A stretch of DNA of 64,000 bases from Casimicrobiaceae bacterium. GTDB taxonomy: Bacteria; Pseudomonadota; Gammaproteobacteria; Burkholderiales; Casimicrobiaceae. Shown piece after piece: positions 50,935 to 61,152 of this stretch; position 1 is the stretch's first letter; every line of letters starts with the position of its first letter. Below the pieces are notes generated by a model. The model saw only the letters and a program-made list of their open reading frames with translations, was not told the origin of the DNA and ran no database searches. The stretch covers positions 62,001 to 126,000 of the forward strand of contig JAPKHK010000008.1 of assembly GCA_026646885.1 (NCBI GenBank), given 5' to 3'. A program made the position numbers and the translations under genes.

Positions 50935-53103
50935 TCAGCGAACGCTACCTACCGCCTCGGAAATGATGCGCGGCGTAATGAAGATCAGAAGCTCGCTCTT
51001 GTTTTCGGTCTTCGCGGTCTTCTTGAAGACATTTCCGATGATCGGAATGTCGCCAAGGAGAGGAACCTTGTCCGAGTCGTTCCGGCTGACTTCCTCGTAG
51101 ATGCCGCCAAGTACGGCCGTTTCACCGTTGTTCACGCCGATCTGCGTCACCACGTTCTTGGTGTCGATGGAGGGCACCCCGGAGTAACTTGCCCCAACGG
51201 TGTCCTTGCGAACTTCCAGAGTCATCACGATCCGACCGTCGGGGGTGATCTGGGGCGTGACCGCAAGGCTGAGCACGGCCTTCTTGAACTGAATAGTCGG
51301 TCCGGTAGTGGCGGTTCCGGCAACGTAGTAGCCAATCTCGGTGCCCTGCTCGATGACCGCCTTTTGGTTATTGGAGGTAATCACGCGCGGGTTGGAAATG
51401 ACTTTGCCGCGGTTGGTTGCCTCGAGCGCCTGCAGTTCCAAGTTGACCAAGTTGCCGCTACCGAGGTTGAGAAAGGACAGCGCCAAAGATCCCGCAGGGT
51501 TCTCCAGAGGCAAGTTGACGCTCAGCGGGTAGGTGTCGTCGAGTCCGATTCCGTAGGGAGTAACCACCGACGGCGGCTTGCCCTGCGCCACGATGTTGGA
51601 CGTAAACCAATTCGACCGCCCCATGATGTTTCCGGAAACGCCCGTGGAGAGGTTGCCGCCTATCGTATAGGCGCCCTGGGTTCCGAACCGCGCGCCAAGC
51701 TGTCGACTGAAGCGGTCGTCCGCGATCACGATGCGGGCTTCGACAAGAACTTGGCGGATGGCGATGTCGATGCGATTGATCAGCTTCCTGACTTCCTCGA
51801 TCCGGGCAGCCGTATCCGAAACAAAAAGCGTGTTGGTCCGCGAGTCCACAACCGCGCTGCCACGCTTGGAGAGAAACTTCTGGTCCTTTTCCGAGAGGAT
51901 CTTCTGAACCGATTCAGCGCGCTGATAGTTGAGCTGGAAGGTCTCCGTGATCAGAGGTTCAAGATCGGTGATTTGTTGCTTGACCTTGAGTTCTTGCTCT
52001 TCCTTCACCGCCAGCTCTTCCCGGGGAGCGATCAAGACCACGTTGCCGTTCTTGCGCATGTCGAGGCCCTTGGTCTGCAGAATTATGTCTAAGGCCTGAT
52101 CCCATGGAATGTCCTTCAGCCGCAAGGTAAGGCTGCCCGTAACGGTATCGCTGGTAACGATGTTCATTCCCGTGAAGTCGGCGATAACTTGCAGCACGGA
52201 TCGAACCTCAACATTCTGGAAGTTCAGGGTGAGCTTCTCACCCTTATATCCAGCCCGCGTACCCTGAATCAATTTGGTCGGATCTTCGACAACGGGCTTG
52301 ATTTCGAGAATGAAGCGATTCTCGGTCTGATACGCAGCGTGCTCCCAAAGCCCCGTTGGTTCAACGGTAATTCGCGCTCCGCCTCCCAAGGCAAAGGCAT
52401 CGACCAGCACCACCGGAGTACCGAAATCACCCACGTCGAGCCGGCGTTCGAGGTTACGCGGCAACATGGCCTTGGGCATGTCAACGATTAGGCCCTTTCC
52501 CTGCTGGCGAATGTCGATGCCGACGTTATTGTCCGACAGGTCGACGATGATCCGCGCCTCGCCGTTCTTGCCGCGCCGAAAATCGATGTCGGTGATCGCG
52601 TGAGGCTGGCCACCTTTGACCTCCGTCGAGAATCGCGAGGCGAGTTTTCCGCCGGCCGCTTCGCCCTCGGGTGGATCGAAGACGGTGATGAGGAAGGCTT
52701 TGCCCTGGGTCTCGAATTCATGACGCTGCGGCTTATTCAAATTGAGCACAACGCGGGTTCGCCCGCCGGCCTGAATGACATTGATGTTGCGCAGCCCCTT
52801 TTCGCCAACGTCGTGCAGATTCTTGCCGCTGGTATTCTTGGTCGCCGCGAAGTCGAAGGCGATGCGCGGGGGGTTATCGACCACGAACGAACCCGGTGCG
52901 TTGGCAAGTTCGTTCTGCAAGCCCAGCTTGATGACCGTTCGCCCGGCGGTGCCCTTGACGATCGAGACGCTTTCGATGGCATTTTCCGCGCTTGCGCTTG
53001 CCGCAAACAGCAGGCCAAGGACCAGCACCGCGCGCAGCAGAAGCGAGCCGCCCTCCCTTGCTCTTTCCGGTGAGGCGTGTCGAAGGATTGAAAACGCGAT
53101 CAT
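50935..53103 (-). CDS. pilQ: type IV pilus secretin
   Basis: A 722-residue outer-membrane channel through which the pilus passes. A signal peptide (to ASASAEN) precedes two AMIN domains (about 40-150 and 155-270, binding peptidoglycan), an STN/N0 domain (LTLNFQNVEVRSVLQVIADFTG), an N1 domain, and the secretin barrel from about residue 480 with LELQALEATNRGKVISNPRVITSNN, the VPLLGDIPIIGNVFK motif and a terminal LLIFITPRII. The start overlaps the pilP stop (ATGA, 53100-53103). Confidence 0.96.
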   Translation of the reverse strand: MIAFSILRHASPERAREGGSLLLRAVLVLGLLFAASASAENAIESVSIVKGTAGRTVIKLGLQNELANAPGSFVVDNPPRIAFDFAATKNTSGKNLHDVGEKGLRNINVIQAGGRTRVVLNLNKPQRHEFETQGKAFLITVFDPPEGEAAGGKLASRFSTEVKGGQPHAITDIDFRRGKNGEARIIVDLSDNNVGIDIRQQGKGLIVDMPKAMLPRNLERRLDVGDFGTPVVLVDAFALGGGARITVEPTGLWEHAAYQTENRFILEIKPVVEDPTKLIQGTRAGYKGEKLTLNFQNVEVRSVLQVIADFTGMNIVTSDTVTGSLTLRLKDIPWDQALDIILQTKGLDMRKNGNVVLIAPREELAVKEEQELKVKQQITDLEPLITETFQLNYQRAESVQKILSEKDQKFLSKRGSAVVDSRTNTLFVSDTAARIEEVRKLINRIDIAIRQVLVEARIVIADDRFSRQLGARFGTQGAYTIGGNLSTGVSGNIMGRSNWFTSNIVAQGKPPSVVTPYGIGLDDTYPLSVNLPLENPAGSLALSFLNLGSGNLVNLELQALEATNRGKVISNPRVITSNNQKAVIEQGTEIGYYVAGTATTGPTIQFKKAVLSLAVTPQITPDGRIVMTLEVRKDTVGASYSGVPSIDTKNVVTQIGVNNGETAVLGGIYEEVSRNDSDKVPLLGDIPIIGNVFKKTAKTENKSELLIFITPRIISEAVGSVR

Positions 53104-53633
53104 TTCTTCTGCTCCTGTTTCGAATCAGCGTCCTCCAGGAATAGCGTGCTGGTGCGCTCTGTCCAATCGCCCGCGCTGTCCTGAACGAGTTCTTTTACCT
53201 TAAGTTCGGATTCGCTGATTGCCATGATGACCCCAAAGTTCTGCCCGACGTAGTTACCTTCGCGGACTTGGTGCACGGTCCGATCGGTGGTTCTCAGTAG
53301 CGCGTAAACTGCGCGACCCTTCTGCAGAGTGCCCACCATGCGGACAGTCTCGAGGGGATGCGCCTCCAGCGCTTCGCGCCGCCGATTGAGGTCCGGTTGA
53401 AGCTTGCCGCCTGGGCCTTTCGGTTCGATCTTGCGCGGTCTGAATGGATCCGGAATATCGAAGGCGTTATACGCAAATGGCTGGTAGGGCTGGACCTGGG
53501 GCAAAGGCTCGATCCGGCCCCGTGCGCTTTCACCCTGTTGCTTCATCCACTCGCGCAAATCCTGATGAGACTCACCGCCACAACCCGAGAGCGCAATGAC
53601 CGAAAGAAACACTATTGTGCGGGTCTTCAACAT
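53100..53633 (-). CDS. pilP: type IV pilus alignment lipoprotein
   Basis: A 177-residue inner-membrane lipoprotein linking PilNO to PilQ. The lipobox LSGC places the lipidated Cys18; a Pro-rich linker (PLPQVQPYQPFAYNAF) and the compact beta-domain (RMVGTLQKGRAVYALLRTTDRTVHQVREGNYVGQNFG) follow. A 5-bp gap separates it from pilO. Confidence 0.94.
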   Translation of the reverse strand: MLKTRTIVFLSVIALSGCGGESHQDLREWMKQQGESARGRIEPLPQVQPYQPFAYNAFDIPDPFRPRKIEPKGPGGKLQPDLNRRREALEAHPLETVRMVGTLQKGRAVYALLRTTDRTVHQVREGNYVGQNFGVIMAISESELKVKELVQDSAGDWTERTSTLFLEDADSKQEQKK

Positions 53634-53638
53634 TGCCT

Positions 53639-54271
53639 CTATCTCCCCTTGGCGGCCTTGTCCTTGGCCGCTTTACGCTGTCGCGCGATTTCCTCTTCAT
53701 CGAGATAGCGGAAAGTCTTGGCAACCGCTTCGAGGACAAGCCCCTCTCTTGCCGCAAGCAAGTGAATGTCGTTCAGGGTTACGATCCGCGGCAACTGCGA
53801 AACGTCGCTTGCGAACGCGCCAATGTCATGATAAGTGCCACCCAGTTTGATGCTGATCGGAAGTTCCGCGTAGAAATCGTGCATCGCCTCCTGGGGTGCG
53901 GGCTTGAACAACTCGAACTGTAACCCCCTGCCAAGCCCTGCCTGATTGATGTCGATGATCAAAGCATCCATCTCCGACTTGTTCGGCAGCTGCTTGAGCA
54001 GCGCGCCAAAGGAGTCTTCGATGTCTTTGAGCTGCTGGACATAGAGATCAAGATTTATCGCCTGGCGCTTCTTGGCAACGAACGCTTCCCGAAGCTTGAC
54101 CTCTTCTTGCTCCTCGGTCTCCAACTGGGCCCATTGGTCCTTCCAATCGAAGAAGGCACCAAACGCCACGATCGCGCCGGCTATCGCGGCGAGCGCAAGC
54201 CCCTTGGCCAGGGCCGGCCAGCTACCAACTTCCTTGATGTCGAGTCGGCGCAGGTCGTCGAGAGCGCTCAT
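53639..54271 (-). CDS. pilO: type IV pilus assembly protein PilO
   Basis: A 210-residue bitopic protein forming the inner-membrane alignment complex with PilN. There is a short cytoplasmic N-terminus, one membrane helix (about 22-43, ALAKGLALAAIAGAIVAFGAFF), a coiled coil (46-85) and a ferredoxin-like domain. ATGA overlap with pilN (54268-54271). Confidence 0.93.
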   Translation of the reverse strand: MSALDDLRRLDIKEVGSWPALAKGLALAAIAGAIVAFGAFFDWKDQWAQLETEEQEEVKLREAFVAKKRQAINLDLYVQQLKDIEDSFGALLKQLPNKSEMDALIIDINQAGLGRGLQFELFKPAPQEAMHDFYAELPISIKLGGTYHDIGAFASDVSQLPRIVTLNDIHLLAAREGLVLEAVAKTFRYLDEEEIARQRKAAKDKAAKGR

Positions 54272-54864
54272 GGCTTCGTCTCCGGCTTGGGCGCGGCCTG
54301 GGCTAGCTTCGCGTCCCCAGGTTTGGGTCGTTCGATCCCGATGCTCAGGCTGAACTCGTTGACACGCTGGTTGTTGAGGTTGACGGCCTTAATCTCGATC
54401 AACTCGGCGGTGCCAAGCAGGGCCGTCGACTCGAGATTACGCATAAGGGTCGATACGCGAGCGCTGGACTGCGCATAACCCACGAGGATTACTTTTGCGC
54501 CGGTCTGCCTAACGTCTTTAAGGTAGACGCCGTCAGGCATTTGCCGGGCAAGCTGATCGAGTAATGCGACCACCTCGGCACGGTTGCTTTGCAGCGTCTC
54601 AACCACCTGCTTGCGCGCGAGCAAAGCTTGGGTCTGCTCCCTGAGGGTGCGGATCTCTTCGATTTGCTTGTCGAGCTTGGCGTTCTCGGCGCGTAGAAGC
54701 TCATTGCGACTCTTCTGGTTGTCGATCTGAGCTGCGATATAAGTGTGCGTCAGAACCACTATCCCGGCGCCAAGCACAACTGCGCCGACCGCGAGAAACA
54801 CGAACTCGCGCTGGCGCGCCGCCCTCTTCATCTCCCGGTGAGGGAGGAGGTTGATCCGGATCAT
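54268..54864 (-). CDS. pilN: type IV pilus assembly protein PilN
   Basis: A 198-residue bitopic partner of PilO and PilM. The conserved N-terminal tail IRINLLPHRE binds PilM in the cytoplasm; a helix (about 23-45), coiled coil (50-90) and C-terminal fimbrial-assembly domain follow. ATGA overlap with pilM (54861-54864). Confidence 0.95.
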   Translation of the reverse strand: MIRINLLPHREMKRAARQREFVFLAVGAVVLGAGIVVLTHTYIAAQIDNQKSRNELLRAENAKLDKQIEEIRTLREQTQALLARKQVVETLQSNRAEVVALLDQLARQMPDGVYLKDVRQTGAKVILVGYAQSSARVSTLMRNLESTALLGTAELIEIKAVNLNNQRVNEFSLSIGIERPKPGDAKLAQAAPKPETKP

Positions 54865-55955
54865 TCCTCGAACCTCCTCATCGCCAGGCCACAGGCCACC
54901 AGGAGCCGGGGGGCGTCCTCGGCGAGCTGCTTGGGCTTGAAGCGGCTGGAGTGCGCCATGGCGGCAAACGGGTTGGCGATCATGGTCGCCACGCTGGTGC
55001 GCTTCGCCACAACCTCGTCAAGACCAGGAATGGTGGCGCAGCCGCCGGCCAGGAGTACATGGTCGACCTGGCTGAAGCTGGTCGAAGTAAAGAAGAACTG
55101 TAGCGCCCGCGCAACTTCCAAGGCCACCGTCTCGATGAAGGGTTGGAGTACGTCGGTTTCGTAATTTTCCGGCAGCCCACCGTTCTTCTTGGCCGCCTCG
55201 GCCTCGTCCGAAGAGAGGTTGAATGCACGCTGAATGTCGTGAGTGAGCTGGTTGCCGCCAAAGGCCTGTTCCCGCGAAAAAAGGACTTCCTCGTTGCGCA
55301 GGACATAGAAATGCATGAGGTGGGAGCCGATATCCACCACAGCGACGTTCTGGTCACGGCCGTTGGCCGGCAGTTGAGGCGCGATCAAGCGAAACGCCGC
55401 TTGCGTGGCGAAGCTGTCTACATCCATGACCAGCGCCTTGAGACCTGCGGATTCGGCAACCGAAACCCGATCCTCCACCTTCTCCTTGCGCGACGCGGCG
55501 ATGAGGACCTCGACCTCTTCGCGCTGGTTGGCCGCCGGCCCGAGCACCTGGAAATCGAGGTTCACCTCATCTAGAGCGAAGGGAATGTACTGATTGGCCT
55601 CGGCCTCGACCTGCATTTCCAGTTCCGCCTCGCGCTGCCCGGCGGGGACGATGATCTTCTTGGTGATTACCATGGCCATGGGCAGGGCAAGGGCGACGTT
55701 TCGTACCCGTGTGCCCATTTTGCGCCAGGCGCGCTTGACGGTCTCGGCAACCGCTTCTAGGTTGTTAATATTGCCGTCACTGACGGCATCCTTCGGCAGC
55801 GTTTCAATAACGTACCGCTCCAACCGGTACAGCCCCTTGCCACCGTCGGCAAGTTCCACCATTTTCACGGCCGAGGAACTGATGTCCAGCCCGATCAATG
55901 GGGGTGACTTCGCTTGCAGAAAATCGAAGTTCAACTGGAATTTTTCCTTGAGCAT
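54861..55955 (-). CDS. pilM: type IV pilus assembly ATPase-like protein PilM
   Basis: A 364-residue actin/FtsA-fold cytoplasmic protein that docks the PilN tail. Nucleotide-site pieces: LIGLDISSSAVKMVEL near 21-36, VAVVDIGSHLMHFYVL, and VLLAGGCATIPGLDEVV. It begins the pilMNOPQ-aroKB run, with a promoter upstream, and diverges from the PBP1A gene, the usual proteobacterial arrangement. The motors pilB/T and pilins are not in this window. Confidence 0.96.
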   Translation of the reverse strand: MLKEKFQLNFDFLQAKSPPLIGLDISSSAVKMVELADGGKGLYRLERYVIETLPKDAVSDGNINNLEAVAETVKRAWRKMGTRVRNVALALPMAMVITKKIIVPAGQREAELEMQVEAEANQYIPFALDEVNLDFQVLGPAANQREEVEVLIAASRKEKVEDRVSVAESAGLKALVMDVDSFATQAAFRLIAPQLPANGRDQNVAVVDIGSHLMHFYVLRNEEVLFSREQAFGGNQLTHDIQRAFNLSSDEAEAAKKNGGLPENYETDVLQPFIETVALEVARALQFFFTSTSFSQVDHVLLAGGCATIPGLDEVVAKRTSVATMIANPFAAMAHSSRFKPKQLAEDAPRLLVACGLAMRRFEE

Positions 55956-55991
55956 GGCAGGCTTAGGTGCGATACGTATAATTTACATTAA

Positions 55992-56020
55992 ATCCTAGCA
56001 GGAAGTATAAACCATGTAAA
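55992..56020 (-). promoter_or_regulatory. pilMNOPQ promoter
   Basis: Minus strand TTTACA (56015-56020), 17-bp spacer, TAGGAT (55992-55997), in an AT-rich stretch 37 bp before pilM. Confidence 0.5.
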
Positions 56021-56035
56021 TTTGTTTTATGCAAG

Positions 56036-56065
56036 TTTCTTTTCCAGGGGCGCGCTGCATATAAT
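56036..56065 (+). promoter_or_regulatory. PBP1A gene promoter
   Basis: A perfect -10 TATAAT (56060-56065) with only a weak -35 (TTTCTT, 56036-56041, 18-bp spacer). Predicted start near 56072, leader about 35 nt. Confidence 0.55.
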
Positions 56066-56106
56066 CTCGCCCAATACCCCCCCACCGCCGCAAGTTTTAT
56101 TCATTC

Positions 56107-58437
56107 ATGCTAAGACGCTGGCTCGTCTATCTCGCCTCGCTGGCCGCGGGCGTGCTGCTTGTAGGCTGCACCGTCGCCGGGCTGGTGGTCATTTTGCTCT
56201 ACCCAAAACTTCCAAGTTTGGAAGCACTTACCGATTACCGGCCGCAGCTGCCACTGCGGATTCTGAGCGTAGAAGGCGAGCTGATCGGGGAGTTCGGGGT
56301 TGAGCGAAGGATAGTCTTGAGCATCAAAGAGGTACCCGAACCGCTCAAACAGGCGATCCTGGCGGCCGAGGACGAGCGGTTCTACCAGCACGGAGGCGTC
56401 GATTATCTCGGCGGTTTGCGTGCCGTTTATGCAACACTTTTCAGCGGCCGCAAGCAGGGCGCCAGCACGATTACCATGCAAGTCGCTCGCAATTTCTTCC
56501 TCACCCGCGAGCAAACGCTCCACCGTAAGCTCAATGAAGTGCTGCTGGCCTATAAGATCGAAGCAAACCTCAGCAAAGACGAAATTCTCGAGATCTACCT
56601 CAACCAGATCAATCTCGGCCAGCGCGCCTATGGGTTTGGGGCCGCGGCGCAAATCTATTTCGGCAAGCCACTGCCCGAACTGCACCTCGCTGAAGTGGCG
56701 ATGCTAGCGGGTCTGCCCAAGGCCCCTTCAGCCTATAACCCGGTCGCCAACCCCAAACGGGCGAAATTGCGGCAACAATACGTACTGAGGCGCATGCGGG
56801 AACTTGGTTTCATCAGCCAAGATCAGTTCGAGGCAGCCGAGCGGGCGGTGCTGCATGTCCGCAAAGAGCTCCGGGACCCCGGCACGCATGCCGACTATGT
56901 TGCAGAAATGGCACGGCAGGTGGTCTTCGAGGCCTACGGTGAGGACGCCTACCGCAGGGGGATACGCGTCACAACCACAATCCGCAAAGCGGACCAGGAA
57001 GCCGCTTATCGCGCGGTGCGCAAGGGCGTTCTCGACTACGACCGTCGGCACGGGTACCGCGGGCCCGAAGCGTTTATTCGCCTCCCCACTGACCAGACCG
57101 GGCTTGAAGAAGTGCTCGATTCGGCATTTCAGGACGCGGGCGATAGCGAGGACTTACTAGCAGCCGTGGTATTGGAAGCGAGCCCCAAGCTTGTGCGCGC
57201 GGTTCGCCCGGATGGCGAAATTGTCCAGATCTCAGCCGATGGCTTAAAATTCGCGCAGCGCGCCCTGTCCGACAAGGCCCCGCCGAACTTGCGTTTGCGC
57301 CGTGGCGCGGTGATCCGGGTGCTCAAGGAGGAAAAAACAGGTTGGCAGATCACCCAGTTACCTCAAGTCGAGGCCGCGTTCATCGCACTCGATCCGCGCA
57401 ATGGAGCCATCCTTTCCCTGGTCGGTGGGTTCGACTTCTTTCGCAACAAATATAACCACGTCACCCAAGCGCAGCGGCAACCCGGGTCGAGCATCAAGCC
57501 GTTCATTTATTCTGCGGCCCTGGAAAAGGGTTTTACCCCGGCGACCGTAATCAATGATGCGCCCCTCTATTTCGATGCCTCACAGACGGGTAGCGAGCCC
57601 TGGGAACCACGCAATTACGATGGCAAATTTGAAGGGCCGATGCTCCTGCGAACTGCCCTGGCCAAGTCAAAGAACATGGTATCGATCCGGATACTCCAGG
57701 CCATCGGCACACACTATGCCCAGGACTACTTGACCCGTTTTGGCTTCGATGCCAAACAGCACCCTCCCTACCTCACCATGGCTCTGGGCGCCGGCTCGGC
57801 GACACCGCTGCAGATGGCGGCCGCCTATGCGGTATTTGCCAACGGCGGCTACCGAGTCACCCCGCAACTGGTGGCCCGAGTCGAAGACGCCAAAGGCGAA
57901 GTCCTGTCGGAGCCGGTGCTGTCGCGCGTTGGCGAGAATGCCGAGCAGGTCATCGATGGCCGCAACGCCTTTTTGATGAGTAGCCTGATGCGCGAAGTGG
58001 TGCGCAGCGGCACGGCGACCCGCGCACAGAGCCTCAAACGACAAGATGTTGCTGGAAAGACGGGCACCACCAATGACCACATCGACGCCTGGTTCTGCGG
58101 TTTCAACCTCAGCCGAGTAGGGGTGGCCTGGATCGGCTTCGATCAGCCCAAGTCCCTGGGCGCGGGTGAAACCGGCGGCGCCGCAGCCCTGCCCATCTGG
58201 ATTCAATACATGAGCCATGCGCTCAAGTCTGTCTCCGAGGACCTGCCTGAACCACCCGAAGGTGTCGTGACGACTCGTATCAACCCAACCACGGGTCTCC
58301 AGGCCGCAGACTCTGGACCTGGCGTCTTCGAGTATTTTTTTGCCGAGTACATGCCGGCTCCGTCTCCCGACACTGCCGCGCCGATGGCCAAGACCACGCC
58401 CCACGATGGCCAGGAAATCCGCAACCAGCTCTTCTGA
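56107..58437 (+). CDS. mrcA: penicillin-binding protein 1A (class A)
   Basis: A bifunctional peptidoglycan synthase of 776 residues anchored by one N-terminal helix (about 5-32). The GT51 transglycosylase domain has Glu88 in AAEDERFYQHGG, GASTITMQVARN and KLNEVLLAYKIE. An OB-like insert follows. The transpeptidase has the nucleophile Ser461 in SSIK (461-464), SKN (521-523) and KTG (651-653). It is transcribed away from pilM, the standard pairing. The tail after about 720 is short and Pro-rich. Confidence 0.96.
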   Translation: MLRRWLVYLASLAAGVLLVGCTVAGLVVILLYPKLPSLEALTDYRPQLPLRILSVEGELIGEFGVERRIVLSIKEVPEPLKQAILAAEDERFYQHGGVDYLGGLRAVYATLFSGRKQGASTITMQVARNFFLTREQTLHRKLNEVLLAYKIEANLSKDEILEIYLNQINLGQRAYGFGAAAQIYFGKPLPELHLAEVAMLAGLPKAPSAYNPVANPKRAKLRQQYVLRRMRELGFISQDQFEAAERAVLHVRKELRDPGTHADYVAEMARQVVFEAYGEDAYRRGIRVTTTIRKADQEAAYRAVRKGVLDYDRRHGYRGPEAFIRLPTDQTGLEEVLDSAFQDAGDSEDLLAAVVLEASPKLVRAVRPDGEIVQISADGLKFAQRALSDKAPPNLRLRRGAVIRVLKEEKTGWQITQLPQVEAAFIALDPRNGAILSLVGGFDFFRNKYNHVTQAQRQPGSSIKPFIYSAALEKGFTPATVINDAPLYFDASQTGSEPWEPRNYDGKFEGPMLLRTALAKSKNMVSIRILQAIGTHYAQDYLTRFGFDAKQHPPYLTMALGAGSATPLQMAAAYAVFANGGYRVTPQLVARVEDAKGEVLSEPVLSRVGENAEQVIDGRNAFLMSSLMREVVRSGTATRAQSLKRQDVAGKTGTTNDHIDAWFCGFNLSRVGVAWIGFDQPKSLGAGETGGAAALPIWIQYMSHALKSVSEDLPEPPEGVVTTRINPTTGLQAADSGPGVFEYFFAEYMPAPSPDTAAPMAKTTPHDGQEIRNQLF

Positions 58438-59008
58438 CTTTCGCCGACCGCGCTCGGATGCGCGGCGCCTCATTGCCGAACGCGCCGCGCGCCTGATCAT
58501 CGATGGGGGACTCAGCGACTGGTCTCTGGCCAAGCGCAAGGCCGCCCGGCAACTCGGCCTGACCGATGCCCGAGCACTCCCCGATCATGACGAGATCACC
58601 ACCGCCCTATATACCCTGCAGGAGCTTTTCCACGCGGACCGCCACCCCGCGCAGCTGCGGGCCAAGCGCACCGAAGCGCTGGAGTGGATGCGCCAGCTTG
58701 CGCAATTCGCGCCGGCACTAGTCGGCGGGGTCGCCGAAGGCTGGGGCACAGAGCACGGCGAAACGCGGATCGAGCTGACGGCGGACAGCGCCAAGGAGGT
58801 CGAATTCGCCCTGCTCAATGCGGGCGTTAACTACCAGCCGCTTAGCGAGGATTCCCACCGCCCCTGCGCCGAGTTTGGCATCACGGGGCACAGCGGGCTG
58901 CTCCGTTTGGTTGTTCGCCCCATTGGGCAAAGACGAACGGCCCCCGCCGGACCCGGCAATACACGCCTGGACGCGTGCGACCTCGAAGCACTGCTCAGCG
59001 ACGAATAA
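58406..59008 (+). CDS. conserved protein of unknown function next to PBP1A
   Basis: A 200-residue soluble protein. Residues about 18-45 read RLIAERAARLIIDGGLSDWSLAKRKAARQLG, followed by a helical region (DEITTALYTLQELF) and a part with FAPALVGGVAEGWG that recalls a minimal nucleotidyltransferase-like fold I associate with a betaproteobacterial family of no known role. That resemblance is from memory and not tested. ATG 58406 begins a basic N-terminus and overlaps mrcA by 32 bp, so the two may be coupled. The last 30 residues (RRTAPAGPGNTRL) are low-complexity and run up to a repeat region. Confidence 0.7.
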   Translation: MARKSATSSSDFRRPRSDARRLIAERAARLIIDGGLSDWSLAKRKAARQLGLTDARALPDHDEITTALYTLQELFHADRHPAQLRAKRTEALEWMRQLAQFAPALVGGVAEGWGTEHGETRIELTADSAKEVEFALLNAGVNYQPLSEDSHRPCAEFGITGHSGLLRLVVRPIGQRRTAPAGPGNTRLDACDLEALLSDE

Positions 59009-59011
59009 GCG

Positions 59012-59057
59012 CCCCGCCGGGCCGCCCCAAGGGGCGCATACTCCAAACCGGAGCCGC
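59012..59057. repeat. 46-bp direct repeat, copy 1
   Basis: Identical to 59123-59168. It contains the small palindrome CGCCCCAAGGGGCG and starts 4 bp after the preceding stop codon. Confidence 0.92.
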
Positions 59058-59079
59058 GGGAAGCGGCGAACCGCCCTCA

Positions 59080-59101
59080 CCCCCTCCCGCAGGGGAGGGG
59101 G
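59080..59101. repeat. GC-rich hairpin between the two direct repeats
   Basis: CCCCCTCCC (59080-59088) pairs perfectly with GGGAGGGGG (59093-59101) around a 4-nt loop. It resembles the CCCTC...GAGGG intergenic repeats scattered in many proteobacterial genomes. Confidence 0.7.
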
Positions 59102-59122
59102 CCGGGGGAAGGGTTCCACGCC

Positions 59123-59168
59123 CCCCGCCGGGCCGCCCCAAGGGGCGCATACTCCAAACCGGAGCCGC
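59123..59168. repeat. 46-bp direct repeat, copy 2
   Basis: Exact second copy of 59012-59057, start to start 111 bp apart, ending 17 bp before the hemB stop codon. Confidence 0.92.
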
Positions 59169-59185
59169 ATGTACACAAATCAGCC

Positions 59186-60241
<1,056 letters not shown>

Positions 60242-60342
60242 TCAGGGCCGCAGATCGAGCAACGCAAACTCGTTCCGCAAGAATGCCGCTCGGAACCTTT
60301 TTTCTTGATCGCGGTCAGTGATTGTGGACGCTTAGCTCGTCT

Positions 60343-60420
60343 CCCGCTTTCCTCCCTGAGCGGGTGCCTTAAACCATTTAAGGCATTTCGGCCCTTGACT
60401 GGCTCCCCTTCAGTCAGGGG
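60343..60420. repeat. three consecutive hairpins between hemB and engB
   Basis: Stem 1 CCCGCT/AGCGGG (60343-60364), stem 2 a perfect 9-bp TGCCTTAAA/TTTAAGGCA with a 3-nt loop (60365-60385), stem 3 CCCTTGACTG/CAGTCAGGGG with one G-T pair (60392-60420). The engB stop codon lies inside stem 3. Only stem 3 read on the plus strand is followed by T-rich sequence (CCTTTGTTTTG), so it would terminate antisense rather than engB transcription. Confidence 0.6.
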
Positions 60421-61043
60421 CCTTTGTTTTGTTCGGGCATTAATCCGAGCCAGGGCGCCACCGCGGCCTCCATCTCATCCAACCCCTGCCGGCGAGTCGA
60501 GGAAAAGAACTGCACCGTGAGTTCGGCGGGCATGTGTAATCGGGGGTCGGCAAGTGCGCTGCGCGCCTCTTTCAGGCTGCGCGACCGCTCGCTCTGACTC
60601 AGCTTGTCCGCTTTCGTAAGCAGAACGTGCACTGGCTTGCCGGTTGCGGAAAACCATTCGAGCAACTGCAGGTCGAGCGACGTGAACGGGCGTCGAGCAT
60701 CCATCACAACCACCAACCCGGCAAGTGCCGCGCGTTCCATGAGATACCTTCCCAGAAAACCCTCCCAATCCTGCTTGATTGGCGCGGGAACTTTGGCGAA
60801 GCCGTAGCCCGGAAGGTCGACAAGAAACCCTCCGCCACGCAAGGTGAAGAAGTTGATCTGCTGCGTGCGCCCGGGTGTCTTGCTCACGAACGCAAGCCGA
60901 GCGTGGTTCGCAAGCGCGTTGATGGCACTGGATTTCCCGGCATTGGAGCGGCCGACGAAAGCGATCTCGGGCTGCCCATCTATTGGCAACTGATCCCAGC
61001 GGGCCGCGGTCATTGCGTAGCGCGCGTTGTGAAAAACCGACAT
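60414..61043 (-). CDS. engB: ribosome biogenesis GTP-binding protein EngB/YihA
   Basis: A 209-residue TrmE-Era-EngA-EngB-Septin-like GTPase needed for assembly of the large ribosomal subunit. G1 is FVGRSNAGKSSAIN, G2 SKTPGRTQQINFF, G3 DLPGYGFAKVP, G4 LLTKADKL and G5 FFSSTRRQG. ATG 61043 starts the family N-terminus (SVFHNARYAMTA); the longer frame is not used. It is divergent from the cytochrome gene, a common betaproteobacterial pairing. Confidence 0.94.
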   Translation of the reverse strand: MSVFHNARYAMTAARWDQLPIDGQPEIAFVGRSNAGKSSAINALANHARLAFVSKTPGRTQQINFFTLRGGGFLVDLPGYGFAKVPAPIKQDWEGFLGRYLMERAALAGLVVVMDARRPFTSLDLQLLEWFSATGKPVHVLLTKADKLSQSERSRSLKEARSALADPRLHMPAELTVQFFSSTRRQGLDEMEAAVAPWLGLMPEQNKGP

Positions 61044-61095
61044 AGCTCTTGCTCGTGAGAGTGATGCAGCCAGACGAACGTGGCGCAAGCTGCGG

Positions 61096-61101
61096 TATAA
61101 T
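61096..61101 (+). promoter_or_regulatory. -10 element of the cytochrome c gene
   Basis: A perfect TATAAT, start predicted near 61108, leader about 45 nt; no clear -35. AGGAG lies upstream of the ATG. Confidence 0.45.
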
Positions 61102-61152
61102 CGTGCACCGCTCTCACCCCCATTCTGCCGCGGCTTTCCAGGAGTTGGTTCG

